A stretch of DNA of 64,000 bases from the NCBI GenBank assembly GCA_031177685.1, contig JAPSGI010000005.1, forward strand, positions 62,001 to 126,000. The letters are read 5' to 3'. Positions 52,904 to 62,128 of this stretch are shown in pieces (the first letter of the stretch is position 1; each line of letters starts with the position of its first letter). This DNA is from Solirubrobacteraceae bacterium. Lineage in GTDB: Bacteria > Actinomycetota > Thermoleophilia > Solirubrobacterales > Solirubrobacteraceae. The notes beneath the pieces are model-generated. The model made no database searches. It was given only the letters and a program-made list of their open reading frames with translations, and was not told the DNA's origin. Position numbers and translations under genes: made by a program.

Positions 52904-54373
52904 TCATCCCCGATGCGGCGTGCCCGTCGCGTCCGACAGGATCGCGGCGACGACGCCGTCGACGTCGTGGTCGGCCGCCTCGACCGCGGGCTGCAGGCCG
53001 CGGTCGCGCAGCGCCGCCGTCGTCACCGGACCGATCGAGACGATCCGCCCCCGAGGCATCTCGCCGCCCGCCGCCTCGAGGAAGAAGCGCACCGTGGAGG
53101 CGGAGGTGAAGGCGATCCAGTCCGCGCCCAGCGCCGCCGCGAGCGCCTCGCCCCCGAGCGGCTCGGCCACCGTCCGGTAGAGCGGGAGGACGTCCACCTC
53201 GACTCCCCGCGTGCGCAGCCCGTCGGGCAGCACGTCACGCGCCTCCTGCGCGCGGGCGATCAGCGCCCGCTCGACGCGCATGTCCGCGAGCTCCTCCAGC
53301 AGCGACTCCGCCACCGCCCGCTCCGGAACCACGTCGGCCTCGATCCCGCGCTCGCGCAGCGCCCGCGCCGTCCCGGGCCCGATGGCCGCGACGACCGTCC
53401 CGGCCAGCGCGCGTGCGTCGCCGGGCATGCGGTCGAACAGCAGGCCGGCGCCGTTGGGGCTGGTGAAGACGACGAGGTCGTACTGCGCCAGGTCGGGCAC
53501 GGTCGCCGGCAGCGGCTCGACGCGGATCGCCGGCGCCTCGATTACGTCCGCGCCCAGGGCGCGCAGCCGCGCCGCCAGCCCGCTGGCCTGCGCACGCGCG
53601 CGGGTAACGGCCACCGCGCGGCCGTGCAGCGGGCGCGCCTCCAGCCAGGCCAGGCGCTCGCGCAGCGCGGCGACCGGACCGACGACCGTGATCGCGGGCG
53701 GGCGCAGTCCGGCGGCCGTCACCTCGCCGGCCAGCGTCTCCAGCGTGGCGAGGACGGTGCGCTGCCCCGGCAGCGTGCCGCGCTCCACGACGGCCGCCGG
53801 CTCGTCGGGCGAGCGCCCCGCGGCGGTCAACGCGGCGACGATCGCCGGCAGGCGTCCCACGCCCATGTAGAAGACGAGCGTCCCCGGGAAGCGCGCGAGT
53901 GCCTCCCAGTCCAGCGCGGCCTGCGCCTTGTCCGGGTCCTCGTGGCCGGTCACGAAGGCGACGGCGCTGGCGGCGTCGCGGTGCGTGACGGGGATCCCGG
54001 CGTAGGCGGGCGCGGCGATGCCGGCGGTGACGCCGGGCACGACCTCGAACGCGACGCCCGCCGCGCGCAGCGCCTCCGCCTCCTCGCCGCCCCGCCCGAA
54101 CACGAAGGGGTCGCCGCCCTTGAGGCGCACGACGCGCCGCCCGGCACGCGCGTACTCGACGAGCAGCTCGCCGATGCGCTCCTGCTCCATCGCGGGCACA
54201 CCGGGCTCCTTGCCCACGTAGACCAGCTCCGCGTCCTCCCGTGCGCCGTCCAGCGCGCCGCCCGGGATCAGGCGGTCGTAGAGGATCACGTTGGCGGCCG
54301 CGATCAGCTCCAGCGCCCGCGCCGTCATCAGCCCCGGATCTCCCGGTCCCGCGCCGACGAGCGCGACGGTCAC
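52904..54373 (-). CDS. Fused uroporphyrinogen-III C-methyltransferase and uroporphyrinogen-III synthase
   Basis: 489 residues. The N-half (1-240) is CobA/SumT: VALVGAGPGDPGLMTARALELI, VYVGKEPG, RLKGGDPFVFGRGGEE and PGVTAGIAAPAYAGIPVTHRD. The C-half (about 248-489) is HemD: GRAVAVTRARAQASGLAARLRALGADVIEAP and FTSPNGAGLLF. One polypeptide thus closes hydroxymethylbilane to uroporphyrinogen III and methylates it towards precorrin-2. Its start overlaps the hemC stop by 4 bases. Confidence 0.93.
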   Translation of the reverse strand: MTVALVGAGPGDPGLMTARALELIAAANVILYDRLIPGGALDGAREDAELVYVGKEPGVPAMEQERIGELLVEYARAGRRVVRLKGGDPFVFGRGGEEAEALRAAGVAFEVVPGVTAGIAAPAYAGIPVTHRDAASAVAFVTGHEDPDKAQAALDWEALARFPGTLVFYMGVGRLPAIVAALTAAGRSPDEPAAVVERGTLPGQRTVLATLETLAGEVTAAGLRPPAITVVGPVAALRERLAWLEARPLHGRAVAVTRARAQASGLAARLRALGADVIEAPAIRVEPLPATVPDLAQYDLVVFTSPNGAGLLFDRMPGDARALAGTVVAAIGPGTARALRERGIEADVVPERAVAESLLEELADMRVERALIARAQEARDVLPDGLRTRGVEVDVLPLYRTVAEPLGGEALAAALGADWIAFTSASTVRFFLEAAGGEMPRGRIVSIGPVTTAALRDRGLQPAVEAADHDVDGVVAAILSDATGTPHRG

Positions 54374-55275
54374 GCGACCGCCTCCGCCTGCCGCAGGATC
54401 TCCGCCGCACCCGCGGCGAGCATGCGCTCGGCGACCTCGCGGCCCAGCCGCTCGGGGTCGTCGCCGGAGCGCGCGTCGCGGATCCAGGCCGAGCCGTCGG
54501 GAAGGCCGGCGAAGGCGGTCAGGGTCATCGCGCCGCCCCCGTCGCGCGCCGCGTGGGCGCCGACCGGCGTGTGGCAGGTGGCGCCCAGCGCGGCCGTCGC
54601 CGCGCGCTCCGCGCGCACGAGCGCATGGGCTTCCGCGTCATCGATCTCCGAGACGCGCGACTCGTCGCCCGCCCGCGACTCCACGAGCAGCGCGCCCTGG
54701 CCCGGCGCCGGCACGAACACGCCGGGATCCAGCACGCCCGCCGGCGCCTCGCGGCCCTCTGCGAGCCGGACGCGCAGCGGGCTCTCCACGACACGCCCCA
54801 GCCGCTGCAGCCCGGCGGCGGCGAGCACGATCGCGTCCCACTCCCCCTCCGCGAGCTTGCGCAGCCTCGTGTCCACGTTGCCCCGCATCGACACGACCTC
54901 GAGATCGTCGCGGACGGCGCGCAGCTGGGCGGCACGGCGCAGGCTCGAAGTCCCGACCCGGGCGCCCGGCGGGAGTGCGTCGAGCGACCCCGCTCCCACC
55001 AGCACGTCGCGGGCGTCGGCGCGCGGCGGCACCGCGGCGATGGTCAAACCCGGCGCCAGCTCCCCCGGCACGTCCTTGGCCGAGTGGACGGCCACGTTCA
55101 CCTCGCCGTCCAGCAGCGCGCGCTCCAGCTCGGCCACCCAGCGCGACTTGTCGCCGCCCGGCGCCCCACGGTCCCCCGCCGTGGCGATCTCCACCAGCTC
55201 GGCACCCCCCAGCGCGTCGGCCACCGACTGCGCCTGCGCGAGCGCCAGGGCGCTGCCGCGCGTTCCGATCCTCAC
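54370..55275 (-). CDS. hemC: Porphobilinogen deaminase (hydroxymethylbilane synthase)
   Basis: 301 residues. RIGTRGSALALAQAQ opens the protein; HSAKDVPGELAPG, the PBG-binding GTSSLRRAAQLRAVRDDLEVVSMRGNVDTRL and the dipyrromethane-cofactor cysteine in LGATCHTPVGAHA are conserved. GTG start overlapping the hemA stop. Confidence 0.95.
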   Translation of the reverse strand: MRIGTRGSALALAQAQSVADALGGAELVEIATAGDRGAPGGDKSRWVAELERALLDGEVNVAVHSAKDVPGELAPGLTIAAVPPRADARDVLVGAGSLDALPPGARVGTSSLRRAAQLRAVRDDLEVVSMRGNVDTRLRKLAEGEWDAIVLAAAGLQRLGRVVESPLRVRLAEGREAPAGVLDPGVFVPAPGQGALLVESRAGDESRVSEIDDAEAHALVRAERAATAALGATCHTPVGAHAARDGGGAMTLTAFAGLPDGSAWIRDARSGDDPERLGREVAERMLAAGAAEILRQAEAVA

Positions 55276-56609
55276 CGGGGCGGCCGGCCGCGCAGCTCGC
55301 GGACCTCGGCGGGCGCGTCGGCGGACTCCTCGGGCGCCTCCGGCACGTCGTCGAGGCCGAACAGCTCGCGTGCCAGCTGCATCCGCCCGTGCGCGCTGGC
55401 GTCGCCGGTGCGCTTCATCCGCAACGTCGGCTCGTGCAGCAGCCGGCTCATCACGGCGCGCGCGACCGCGCGCACCCGCTCGCGGTCGCGGGGCGAGAGC
55501 GACTCCCAGCGCCCCTCGTTCTCGGCCAGCACCGACTCGACGACGTCGTTGCCGTGCGTGCGCAGCGCGGCGACCGTCGGCAGCGCCTCCAGCGAGCCCA
55601 GCCACGTCGCGAAGCGCTGGATCTCCTCCTCGATGATCTTCTCCGCCCGGCGGGCTTCGGCGCGGCGCACTTTGAGGTTGCGCGCGACCACGCCCTGCAG
55701 GTCGTCGATGTCGTACAGGGTGACGCCCGGCAGCTCGGAGCACACCGGGTCCACGTCGCGGGGAACGGCGATGTCGATCAGCAGCAGCGGGCGGCCCGCG
55801 CGCTCGTCCATCACCGTGGCCAGCTCGTCCACCCCGACGATCGCGTGCGGCGACGCGGTGGACGCGAGCACGATGTCGGCGTGGCCGAGCTCGCGCGGCA
55901 TGTCGTCCAGGCCGGCGACGCGACCGCCGTAGCGCTCCGCCATGGCCAGCGCGCGGTCGCGCCGGCGGTTCGCGATGAACACCGGCTCGACGCCGTGGCG
56001 CGCCAGGGCCTCGGCGCACTGCTCGCCCATCTCGCCGGTGCCGAGGATCACCGCGCGGCGCGCGGACAGGTCCCCGATCGCCTCCTGGGCCGCCTCCACC
56101 GCCACGCTGGGCACGCTGGCCGTCCCCTCGGAGACCGCCGTCTCGGAGCGCACGCGCTTGCCGGTGGCCAGCGCCGCGCCGAACACGCGGTTGGACAGCG
56201 GCCCGGTCGTCCCCACCTCCAGCGCCAGCTCGTAGGCGCGGCGCACCTGGCCCTGGACCTCGGCTTCGCCGACGATCATCGACTCCAGCCCCGCCGTCAC
56301 GCGGTACAGGTGACGGGCGGCGTCGCAGTTGCGCACGGAGTAGATCGCCTCCGCCAGCTCGGTGGGGCGGATGCCGGCCTGCCGCGCCAGCTGTCCCAGC
56401 ACGGCCGTCTCGGCCTCCACCGCGTCGCCGACCACGACGTAGACCTCGGTGCGGTTGCAGGTGGAGATCGCCACGGCCTCGTGCACCTCGGCGTCGGACA
56501 CCGCGGCCCGCAGGAACTCGCGCGCGCGCTGCTCGGGCAGCGCGACGCGCTCGCGCAGCGCGACCGGCGCGGTCTTGTGCGAGATCCCGAGCAGCAGCAG
56601 CTCGCTCAC
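55272..56609 (-). CDS. hemA: Glutamyl-tRNA reductase
   Basis: 445 residues. The catalytic cysteine is Cys51 in ISTCNRTEVY, the NADPH-binding ILGTGEMGEQCAEAL follows, and the C-terminal dimerisation helix ends the protein. First committed step of C5-pathway tetrapyrrole synthesis. Starts 4 bases inside the end of ccmD-like gene, tying haem synthesis to cytochrome maturation. Confidence 0.96.
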   Translation of the reverse strand: MSELLLLGISHKTAPVALRERVALPEQRAREFLRAAVSDAEVHEAVAISTCNRTEVYVVVGDAVEAETAVLGQLARQAGIRPTELAEAIYSVRNCDAARHLYRVTAGLESMIVGEAEVQGQVRRAYELALEVGTTGPLSNRVFGAALATGKRVRSETAVSEGTASVPSVAVEAAQEAIGDLSARRAVILGTGEMGEQCAEALARHGVEPVFIANRRRDRALAMAERYGGRVAGLDDMPRELGHADIVLASTASPHAIVGVDELATVMDERAGRPLLLIDIAVPRDVDPVCSELPGVTLYDIDDLQGVVARNLKVRRAEARRAEKIIEEEIQRFATWLGSLEALPTVAALRTHGNDVVESVLAENEGRWESLSPRDRERVRAVARAVMSRLLHEPTLRMKRTGDASAHGRMQLARELFGLDDVPEAPEESADAPAEVRELRGRPPR

Positions 56610-56773
56610 GAGCGCTCCCGCTTGTCGGCCAGCTCGTTGAGCTCGTGCAGCTCGCGCTCGATGCGCGCCAGCTTGGCCGCCATGATCGACACGTAGATCA
56701 GCAGCAGCGCGAGGAAGACGGCGTACGCGCCCGCCACGTACTTGCCGGCTTCGTCGAGCGGCAGGGCGGGCAT
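56606..56773 (-). CDS. ccmD: CcmD-like small haem-exporter subunit
   Basis: 55 residues. One membrane helix (about 13-35, YVAGAYAVFLALLLIYVSIMAAKL) and a charged cytosolic tail with ERELHELNELADKR. Size, topology and position directly after ccmC match CcmD, which releases holo-CcmE from the CcmABC complex. Its start overlaps the ccmC stop by ATGA. Confidence 0.78.
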   Translation of the reverse strand: MPALPLDEAGKYVAGAYAVFLALLLIYVSIMAAKLARIERELHELNELADKRERS

Positions 56774-57525
56774 CAGCGCTCCGGCCTCGCCGGCAGCGTC
56801 ACGCGCGGGGCGGCGCTGCGGCCAACGGACAGGGGCGGCTCCTCGCCGCTGAGCTTGCGGCGCAGCGCCCGCAGCTGCATGGAGGTCTGCTTGGAGGCCA
56901 TCTCGTACTTCCACAGGGTGACGAAAAGCAGCGCCATTCCCAAGAGCGACAGGTAGAACGTCAGCCGCATCTCGCCCGGCATCGCGCCTCCGGTGGTCGA
57001 CAGCACGCGCGGGTGGGCGAGCGACTCGGCCATCCGCACGGCCAGGAAGTTCAGCGGCACGAAGGCCCCGGCGACGATCGCGAAGACCGAGGCGTAGCGC
57101 GCCTGGCGCTCGGGGTCCTCGATCGAGAAGCGCAGCGGCTGGTAGGTCGCGTAGAGCAGGAACACGATGAGGAACGAGACCAGCGTCGGCTCGTCCCACA
57201 CCCACCAGTGCCCCCAGGAGCCCTTGGCCCAGATGGCGCCGGTGATCAGGACGCCCACGGCGAGCACGAGGCTCAAGTGGATCGCCACGTAGGAGCGCAT
57301 GTCCCAGCGCCGGTCGCCGGTGCGCAGGTGCATGACGGCCATGACGCCGCCCGCCACGAACCCGAGCAGCGCCACGATCGCCATCGGGACGTGCACGTAG
57401 AAGATCTTCTGGATGAAGCCCTGGTCGGCGTCCAGCGGCGCGTAGAAGAAGACGAGCGCGAACGCCGCCGTCAGGGTGACGGCGCTGGCGAGCGCGAGCG
57501 GGCGAAGGCCCTTGCCGTACAGCAA
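56773..57525 (-). CDS. ccmC: Haem exporter protein CcmC
   Basis: 250 residues, six membrane helices. The haem-handling tryptophan motif GSWGHWWVWDEPTLVSFLI and flanking histidines (KIFYVHVPMA, RSYVAIHLSL) are conserved. Presents haem to the chaperone CcmE in cytochrome c system I. The N-terminal MLYGKGLRPLALASA is directly after the ccmB stop. Confidence 0.94.
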   Translation of the reverse strand: MLYGKGLRPLALASAVTLTAAFALVFFYAPLDADQGFIQKIFYVHVPMAIVALLGFVAGGVMAVMHLRTGDRRWDMRSYVAIHLSLVLAVGVLITGAIWAKGSWGHWWVWDEPTLVSFLIVFLLYATYQPLRFSIEDPERQARYASVFAIVAGAFVPLNFLAVRMAESLAHPRVLSTTGGAMPGEMRLTFYLSLLGMALLFVTLWKYEMASKQTSMQLRALRRKLSGEEPPLSVGRSAAPRVTLPARPER

Positions 57526-58197
57526 CTAGTCCTCCAGCAGGTAGTCGAACACCGCGTAGGCGAGGAGGCCGAAGACCACATCGTATAGAGCCAGGATCAG
57601 CGGCCACTTGGCTGGGAACGCCCCCGCGCCGGCCTCCGCGAGCAGCGGCGCGGTCGCGCGTGCGGACGCGATCACCACCGGCACGAGCAGGGGCAAGGCG
57701 ACCAGCGGGGCGATCAGGTCGCGCGCGCGGGTCTGGATCGCCAGCGCGCCGGCCAGCGTGCCGACCACGGCCACGCCGGCGTTGGCCAGGACGAGGACGA
57801 GCAGCAGCTCCGGGAACGCCGCGCCGGGACCGGGTCCCAGCAGCAGCACGACGAACGCGGGGATCGCCACCAGCTCCACGGCGCACAGGTAGGCGAACAG
57901 CCCCGCGGCCTTGGCGGCGAACATCGCCGTGCGGTCCACCGGAGCCAGCAGGAAGGCGTCGAAGCCGCCCTGCTCGCGCTCGGCCACGAACAGGCGGTTG
58001 ACGCCCAGCATGGCGGCGAACAGCAGCGTCACCCACAGCACCCCGGCGGCGAGCTCGCCCTCCAGGCTGCGACGGTCCAGCCCGAAGTGGAAGATCACGA
58101 ACGTCGTCAGCGCGAACAGCGCCATGGCGGGCACCGCCTCGCGGGTGCGCAGCTCCAGGCGCAGGTCCTTGCGCAGGACGGCGGCCGCGGTCCTCAC
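57526..58197 (-). CDS. ccmB: Haem exporter permease CcmB
   Basis: 223 residues, six membrane helices. VLRKDLRLELRTREAVPAMALFAL and LFVAEREQGGFDAFLLAPVDRTAMFAAK fit CcmB. It forms an ABC transporter with CcmA. GTG at 58197 overlaps the ccmA stop; a longer frame upstream is ccmA in another frame. Confidence 0.93.
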   Translation of the reverse strand: MRTAAAVLRKDLRLELRTREAVPAMALFALTTFVIFHFGLDRRSLEGELAAGVLWVTLLFAAMLGVNRLFVAEREQGGFDAFLLAPVDRTAMFAAKAAGLFAYLCAVELVAIPAFVVLLLGPGPGAAFPELLLVLVLANAGVAVVGTLAGALAIQTRARDLIAPLVALPLLVPVVIASARATAPLLAEAGAGAFPAKWPLILALYDVVFGLLAYAVFDYLLED

Positions 58198-58862
58198 CCG
58201 TACAGCCTCCGCACGTCGGCCACGTCGACCTGCGCCGCGGGCGCGGCGATCTCGGCCCGCCCGCCGCGCAGCCCGAGCACCACGTCGGCGTCGTGCAGTC
58301 CGCGCTCCGGGTCGTGGGAGGCGACCACGCGCGTGCCGCGCGCGAGCAGTGGCGCCACCAGCTCCGCCGCCGCGGGGTCGAGGTTGGCGGTCGGCTCGTC
58401 GAGCAGGAGCAGGTCGGGCTCGTGCAGGACGGCGCGGCAGACCGCGATGCGCTGGACGGTGCCGCGCGACAGCGTGCGCAGCGGCTCGTCCGCGCGCCCG
58501 AGGACGTCCAGCTCGCCCAGCAGGGCGTCGACGCGCGTCTCGCGAGCCCCGTACAGGCGCGCGAAGTAGCGCAGGTTCTCCCGCGCCGAGAGGTCGCGGT
58601 ACAGCAGCGGGTCGTGGCCGAGGAAGCCGACTCGCCCGCGCACGCGCCACGCGTCGCCGGGCAGCTCGTCACCCAGCACCCGCACCTCTCCGGCGTGCGG
58701 GCGCAGCAGCGTGCCGAGGATCCGCAGCAGCGTCGACTTCCCCGCCCCGTTGGGCCCGAAGACGACGAGCGTCCGCCCTTCCTCCAGCGTCAGCGACACC
58801 TCGCGCAGCGCGACGCGCTCGCCGTACGCGCGGCCCAGCCCGCGCAGCTCCAGGGCGCTCAT
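58194..58862 (-). CDS. ccmA: Haem exporter ATPase CcmA
   Basis: 222 residues. Walker A FGPNGAGKSTLLR, signature LSRGTVQRIAVCRA, Walker B LLLLDEPTANLDPAA, and switch SHDPERG. Drives release of holo-CcmE from CcmC with CcmB. Coupled by overlap to moaB upstream and ccmB downstream. ccmE, ccmF and ccmH are not in the window. Confidence 0.92.
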   Translation of the reverse strand: MSALELRGLGRAYGERVALREVSLTLEEGRTLVVFGPNGAGKSTLLRILGTLLRPHAGEVRVLGDELPGDAWRVRGRVGFLGHDPLLYRDLSARENLRYFARLYGARETRVDALLGELDVLGRADEPLRTLSRGTVQRIAVCRAVLHEPDLLLLDEPTANLDPAAAELVAPLLARGTRVVASHDPERGLHDADVVLGLRGGRAEIAAPAAQVDVADVRRLYG

Positions 58863-59320
58863 CGGCGCAGCGTGTCCGTCACGTGCCGCAGCGTGGGGGC
58901 GAGCACGGGGAAGAGCTGGTCGATGGCCTTCGGGCTGCCGGGGAAGTTGACGATCAGCGTGCGGCCGGCGATCCCGGAGACGCCGCGCGTGAGGATGCCC
59001 AGCGGGGTGTGGCGCGCGCCCTCGGCCCGCATCGCCTCCGCGAATCCGGGCGCGTCGCGTTCGATCACCGCGCGCGTGGCCTCGGGGGTCACGTCGTCCG
59101 GGGTCAGCCCGGTCCCGCCGGTCGTGAACACGAACGCCACGCCGGCCTCCACGTGCGCGCGCAGCCGCGCCTCGATGGCGCCCGCGTCGTCGGGAACGAC
59201 CTCCTGCGCCACCACCTCCGCGCCCGCCGCGCGCGCCGCGGCAGCGAGCCGCGGGCCCGACACGTCCTCGCCGGTGCCGCCGGCCAGGGACGTGGAGATC
59301 GTGATGATGGCGGCCTGCAC
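58859..59320 (-). CDS. moaB: MoaB/Mog-family molybdenum cofactor protein
   Basis: 153 residues. IITISTSLAGGTGEDVSGPRL, FTTGGTGLTPDDVTPEATRAVIERDAPGFAEAMR and NFPGSPKAIDQLFPVLAP are the MPT-binding motifs; MogA/MoaB adenylylates molybdopterin before molybdate insertion. Coupled by 4-base overlap to ccmA. Confidence 0.93.
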   Translation of the reverse strand: MQAAIITISTSLAGGTGEDVSGPRLAAAARAAGAEVVAQEVVPDDAGAIEARLRAHVEAGVAFVFTTGGTGLTPDDVTPEATRAVIERDAPGFAEAMRAEGARHTPLGILTRGVSGIAGRTLIVNFPGSPKAIDQLFPVLAPTLRHVTDTLRR

Positions 59321-59330
59321 GGCCGCTACG

Positions 59331-60854
59331 TTACGGCGCCTGCCACGCCTCCTGCGTCTGCGGGTTCAGCGAGCGCCAGCGGCGCGCCTGCACCGGCTCG
59401 CCGTCGGAGTCGGTGAGCGCGTAGGCCTCCAAGCCGCGGTTCCCCGTGGCGCCGCGGCGGTTGAGGCCGCCGTTGACCCACATGTGGCCGTTGTACCAGT
59501 ACGACGACCACGAGTCGGCCTTGCCGGCGGCGTCCTCCAGGTCGGCGAAGCCGAGCTCCTGCGGATTGGCCGGGTCGGTGAGCTCGTAGAACGAGTTGCC
59601 GCCCTGGTAGAAGGCCTGCACCATCAAGTCGCGGCCGTCGCCCGTGGGGATCGCGTTGCCGTTGTGCGACACGCAGATCTCGGCGCTCTGCGGGCGCGGG
59701 ATCGTGTAGCGCCCGGCCAGGGCCGGCGCCGGGTCGCCGGGCTCGACCAGCGGGTAGAAGTAGGTGAAGCCGCGCACGGTGTCCGGGCCGTCGCAGCGCG
59801 CCTCCACGCCGCCGCCGCTCTCGTCGACGATCGCGGCGATCTCCCCGTCCCACGTGACCATCGCGTTGTGGATGAAGTCGAACTCGGGCTCGTTGGAGAT
59901 GTGCGTGTGCGGCTCGCCGTCGGCGGAGGTCGGGTTCGAGCGGCTGGAGATGTCCCAGTACTGCGCGTCGCCGGCGCACGACCCGACCATGATGTTGCGC
60001 GCCAGGAAGGCCTGCAGGTCGTGGCAGGCCTGGAAGGCCGGCGCGCCGCCCTCTCCGTCGGGGTCGTAGAACTCGGTGTCCGAGCTCAGCGCCTTGGCGC
60101 GCACGCGGCCGTCCGTGGGGTCGGCCAGCGGCAGGTCCACGATCGAGATCCGCTTGTGCGGCGCCCGGCAGGCCAGCGCACCCGCCTCCTCGCTGTCCAC
60201 CTGCGGCGTGATCCCCGTGCCCAGCGGATACGAGGAGACGTACGCGTGCATCGTCCGGTCGCCCGGCACCAGGGTGTGGGTGTGCGAGCCGCACGGCGTG
60301 CGGTAGAAGCGCACGAACTGCGGGGCGCGCGGATTCGTGACGTCCCACAGGCGCAGTCCCTCCCAGCCGAAGCGCGCCCGCGTGGCCGGCTGGCCGTCCT
60401 GCTCCTCCACCACGGTCGGCGTGTCGACCGCGTCGCACCCTTCCTCCGTGACCGGACGGTCGATCGATTGCAGCAGCCACAGCCGCCGCTTCGCCTTGAA
60501 CACCGAGACGTCGCCCTGCACGCCGCGGCAGCTGACGTCGGCGAGCACCGCCGGGCTCGCGGGATCGCCGATGTCGAGGACGCGGAAGCCGCCGTAGTTG
60601 CCCGCGTACGCGACGCGGCCCCAGAAGGCCAGGTCGGAGTTGACGACCCCGTCCTTGTCGGACAGGCCGACGAGGCTCAGGTTGGAGGTGCCGGGCCCGA
60701 AGTTCGGGTTCTGCGGCGCGGGGACCGGGATGTCGTCGTGGTGGCCGTGGTCCTCGCCCGGGTCGGCCACCGCAGTGGCGGGTCCGGCCAGGCAGGCCGC
60801 GGCCAGCAAGCCGGTCAGCGCCCCCAATCGCACGGGAGGACTCGCTACCCGCAC
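59331..60854 (-). CDS. Secreted LVIVD-repeat-type protein
   Basis: 507 residues. A signal peptide (to about Ala30), a His/Asp-rich start of the mature chain, then repeats of the type FRVLDIGDPASPAVLADV and LRLWDVTNPRAPQFVRF typical of LVIVD-repeat beta-propeller proteins. Cysteines (for example CRGVQGD, CGSHTHT, CRAP) suggest disulphides. No catalytic motif known. GTG start. It lies between the two moa genes but need not act with them. Confidence 0.82.
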   Translation of the reverse strand: MRVASPPVRLGALTGLLAAACLAGPATAVADPGEDHGHHDDIPVPAPQNPNFGPGTSNLSLVGLSDKDGVVNSDLAFWGRVAYAGNYGGFRVLDIGDPASPAVLADVSCRGVQGDVSVFKAKRRLWLLQSIDRPVTEEGCDAVDTPTVVEEQDGQPATRARFGWEGLRLWDVTNPRAPQFVRFYRTPCGSHTHTLVPGDRTMHAYVSSYPLGTGITPQVDSEEAGALACRAPHKRISIVDLPLADPTDGRVRAKALSSDTEFYDPDGEGGAPAFQACHDLQAFLARNIMVGSCAGDAQYWDISSRSNPTSADGEPHTHISNEPEFDFIHNAMVTWDGEIAAIVDESGGGVEARCDGPDTVRGFTYFYPLVEPGDPAPALAGRYTIPRPQSAEICVSHNGNAIPTGDGRDLMVQAFYQGGNSFYELTDPANPQELGFADLEDAAGKADSWSSYWYNGHMWVNGGLNRRGATGNRGLEAYALTDSDGEPVQARRWRSLNPQTQEAWQAP

Positions 60855-60891
60855 CGGCAGCCCAGGAAACGCACCGAAATCCTGATGCGTT

Positions 60892-61371
60892 TCACAAGCG
60901 CCGCCGCCAGTCCTCCTTGCCGCCGCTCTTCTCCAGCAGCGCGACCTCCTCCACGACCACGCCGCGCTCTATGCCCTTGACCATGTCGTACACGGTCAGG
61001 GCGGCGACGGAGGCGGCGGTGAGGGCCTCCATCTCGACACCCGTCGGGGCGGTCGTGCGAGCCTCGGCCACGATCGTGACCGTTCCCTCGGAGACCGCCA
61101 CGTCGGCCTCCACGCCGACGAAGGTCAGGGGCAGCGGGTGGCACAGCGGGATCAGCTCGCCGGTGCGCTTGGCCGCCTGGATGCCCGCGATGCGCGCCGT
61201 GGCGAGCACGTCGCCCTTCGGCGTGCCGCGCTCGACGACCGCCTCCGCCGTGGCCGGCGACATCCGGATGACCGCCCGCGCCACCGCGCGGCGGTCGGTC
61301 GGCGCCTTGGCGCTCACGTCGACCATCCGCGCGCGCCCCTCGTCGTCCAGGTGGGTGAGGCGCTCGCTCAC
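60892..61371 (-). CDS. moaC: Cyclic pyranopterin monophosphate synthase MoaC
   Basis: 159 residues. [46 protein letters not shown] and [26 protein letters not shown] are diagnostic. Converts the MoaA product to cyclic pyranopterin monophosphate. GTG start overlapping the siroheme dehydrogenase stop; the frame continues upstream but not as MoaC. Confidence 0.95.
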   Translation of the reverse strand: MSERLTHLDDEGRARMVDVSAKAPTDRRAVARAVIRMSPATAEAVVERGTPKGDVLATARIAGIQAAKRTGELIPLCHPLPLTFVGVEADVAVSEGTVTIVAEARTTAPTGVEMEALTAASVAALTVYDMVKGIERGVVVEEVALLEKSGGKEDWRRRL

Positions 61372-62108
61372 GCGGGTGCGTGCGAGGCCTGGGCCGCGGC
61401 GATCAGGTCGCGCACGGCGGCCTCGTCGCCGGCGCGCAGCAGCTCGACGGGATCGGGCTCGCCGTTGACGATCCCCTCGAAGAACGCCTTGCGGTCCTGG
61501 TAGGTGGGCAGCGTGGACTTGGCCCACCCGCGCGCCTCGTTGAGGATCACCGCGAGGCGGGCGTAGGGCTCGCCGTACTCGTCGGCGATCTGGCGCTTGA
61601 TCCGCTTGGCCAGCGCGGGGGACGCGCCGGCGGTGGAGATCGCGATGGCCAGCGGGCCGGTGCGCACGATCGCCGGCAGGATGAAGTTGCACAGCGGCGG
61701 GACGTCGACGACGTTGACCAGCATCGCGCGGCGCTCGGCGTCCTCGTAGACGCGGATGTTGACGTCGGTGTCGTTCGTCGCCGCGATCGCGATGAACGTG
61801 CCCTCCAGGTCGGCCGGGCCGGCGTACTCGCGCCGCTCCCAGCGGATCGAGCCCTCGCCGGCCAGCTCCCGCAGCTGCGGCACGGCGTCGGGCGCCACCA
61901 GCACCACGTCGCCGTCGCACGCGAGCAGGCCCTCGACCTTCTCCAGGCCGACGTCGCCCCCGCCCACGACGAGGCAGCGGCGCCCGGTCAGCCGCAGGCA
62001 CGCGATGTAGAACGGCGTGTCGAGCATCCCCTGCACGCACGACTGGTCGCAGATCCCCCTGCGCAGCTGGCAGACGCACTCCTTGCCGGCGTAGGCCTGG
62101 GCGGGCAT
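61368..62108 (-). CDS. Precorrin-2 dehydrogenase (SirC/CysG-N-like) with N-terminal cysteine cluster
   Basis: 246 residues. Residues 30-200 are the NAD-dependent precorrin-2 dehydrogenase/ferrochelatase domain: [56 protein letters not shown] and [15 protein letters not shown]. The N-terminal 28 residues carry Cys11-x-Cys13-x6-Cys20-x3-Cys24, absent from ordinary SirC, perhaps binding iron-sulphur or zinc. Takes the product of the CobA half towards siroheme. Coupled to moaC by a 4-base overlap. Confidence 0.88.
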   Translation of the reverse strand: MPAQAYAGKECVCQLRRGICDQSCVQGMLDTPFYIACLRLTGRRCLVVGGGDVGLEKVEGLLACDGDVVLVAPDAVPQLRELAGEGSIRWERREYAGPADLEGTFIAIAATNDTDVNIRVYEDAERRAMLVNVVDVPPLCNFILPAIVRTGPLAIAISTAGASPALAKRIKRQIADEYGEPYARLAVILNEARGWAKSTLPTYQDRKAFFEGIVNGEPDPVELLRAGDEAAVRDLIAAAQASHAPA

Positions 62109-62128
62109 GGCTACAGGGTAGAGGGCGC

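Noticed and set aside
57526-58650. A 374-residue version of CcmB
   Set aside because: The N-terminal 150 residues are the ccmA gene in another frame; CcmB starts at the GTG at 58197.
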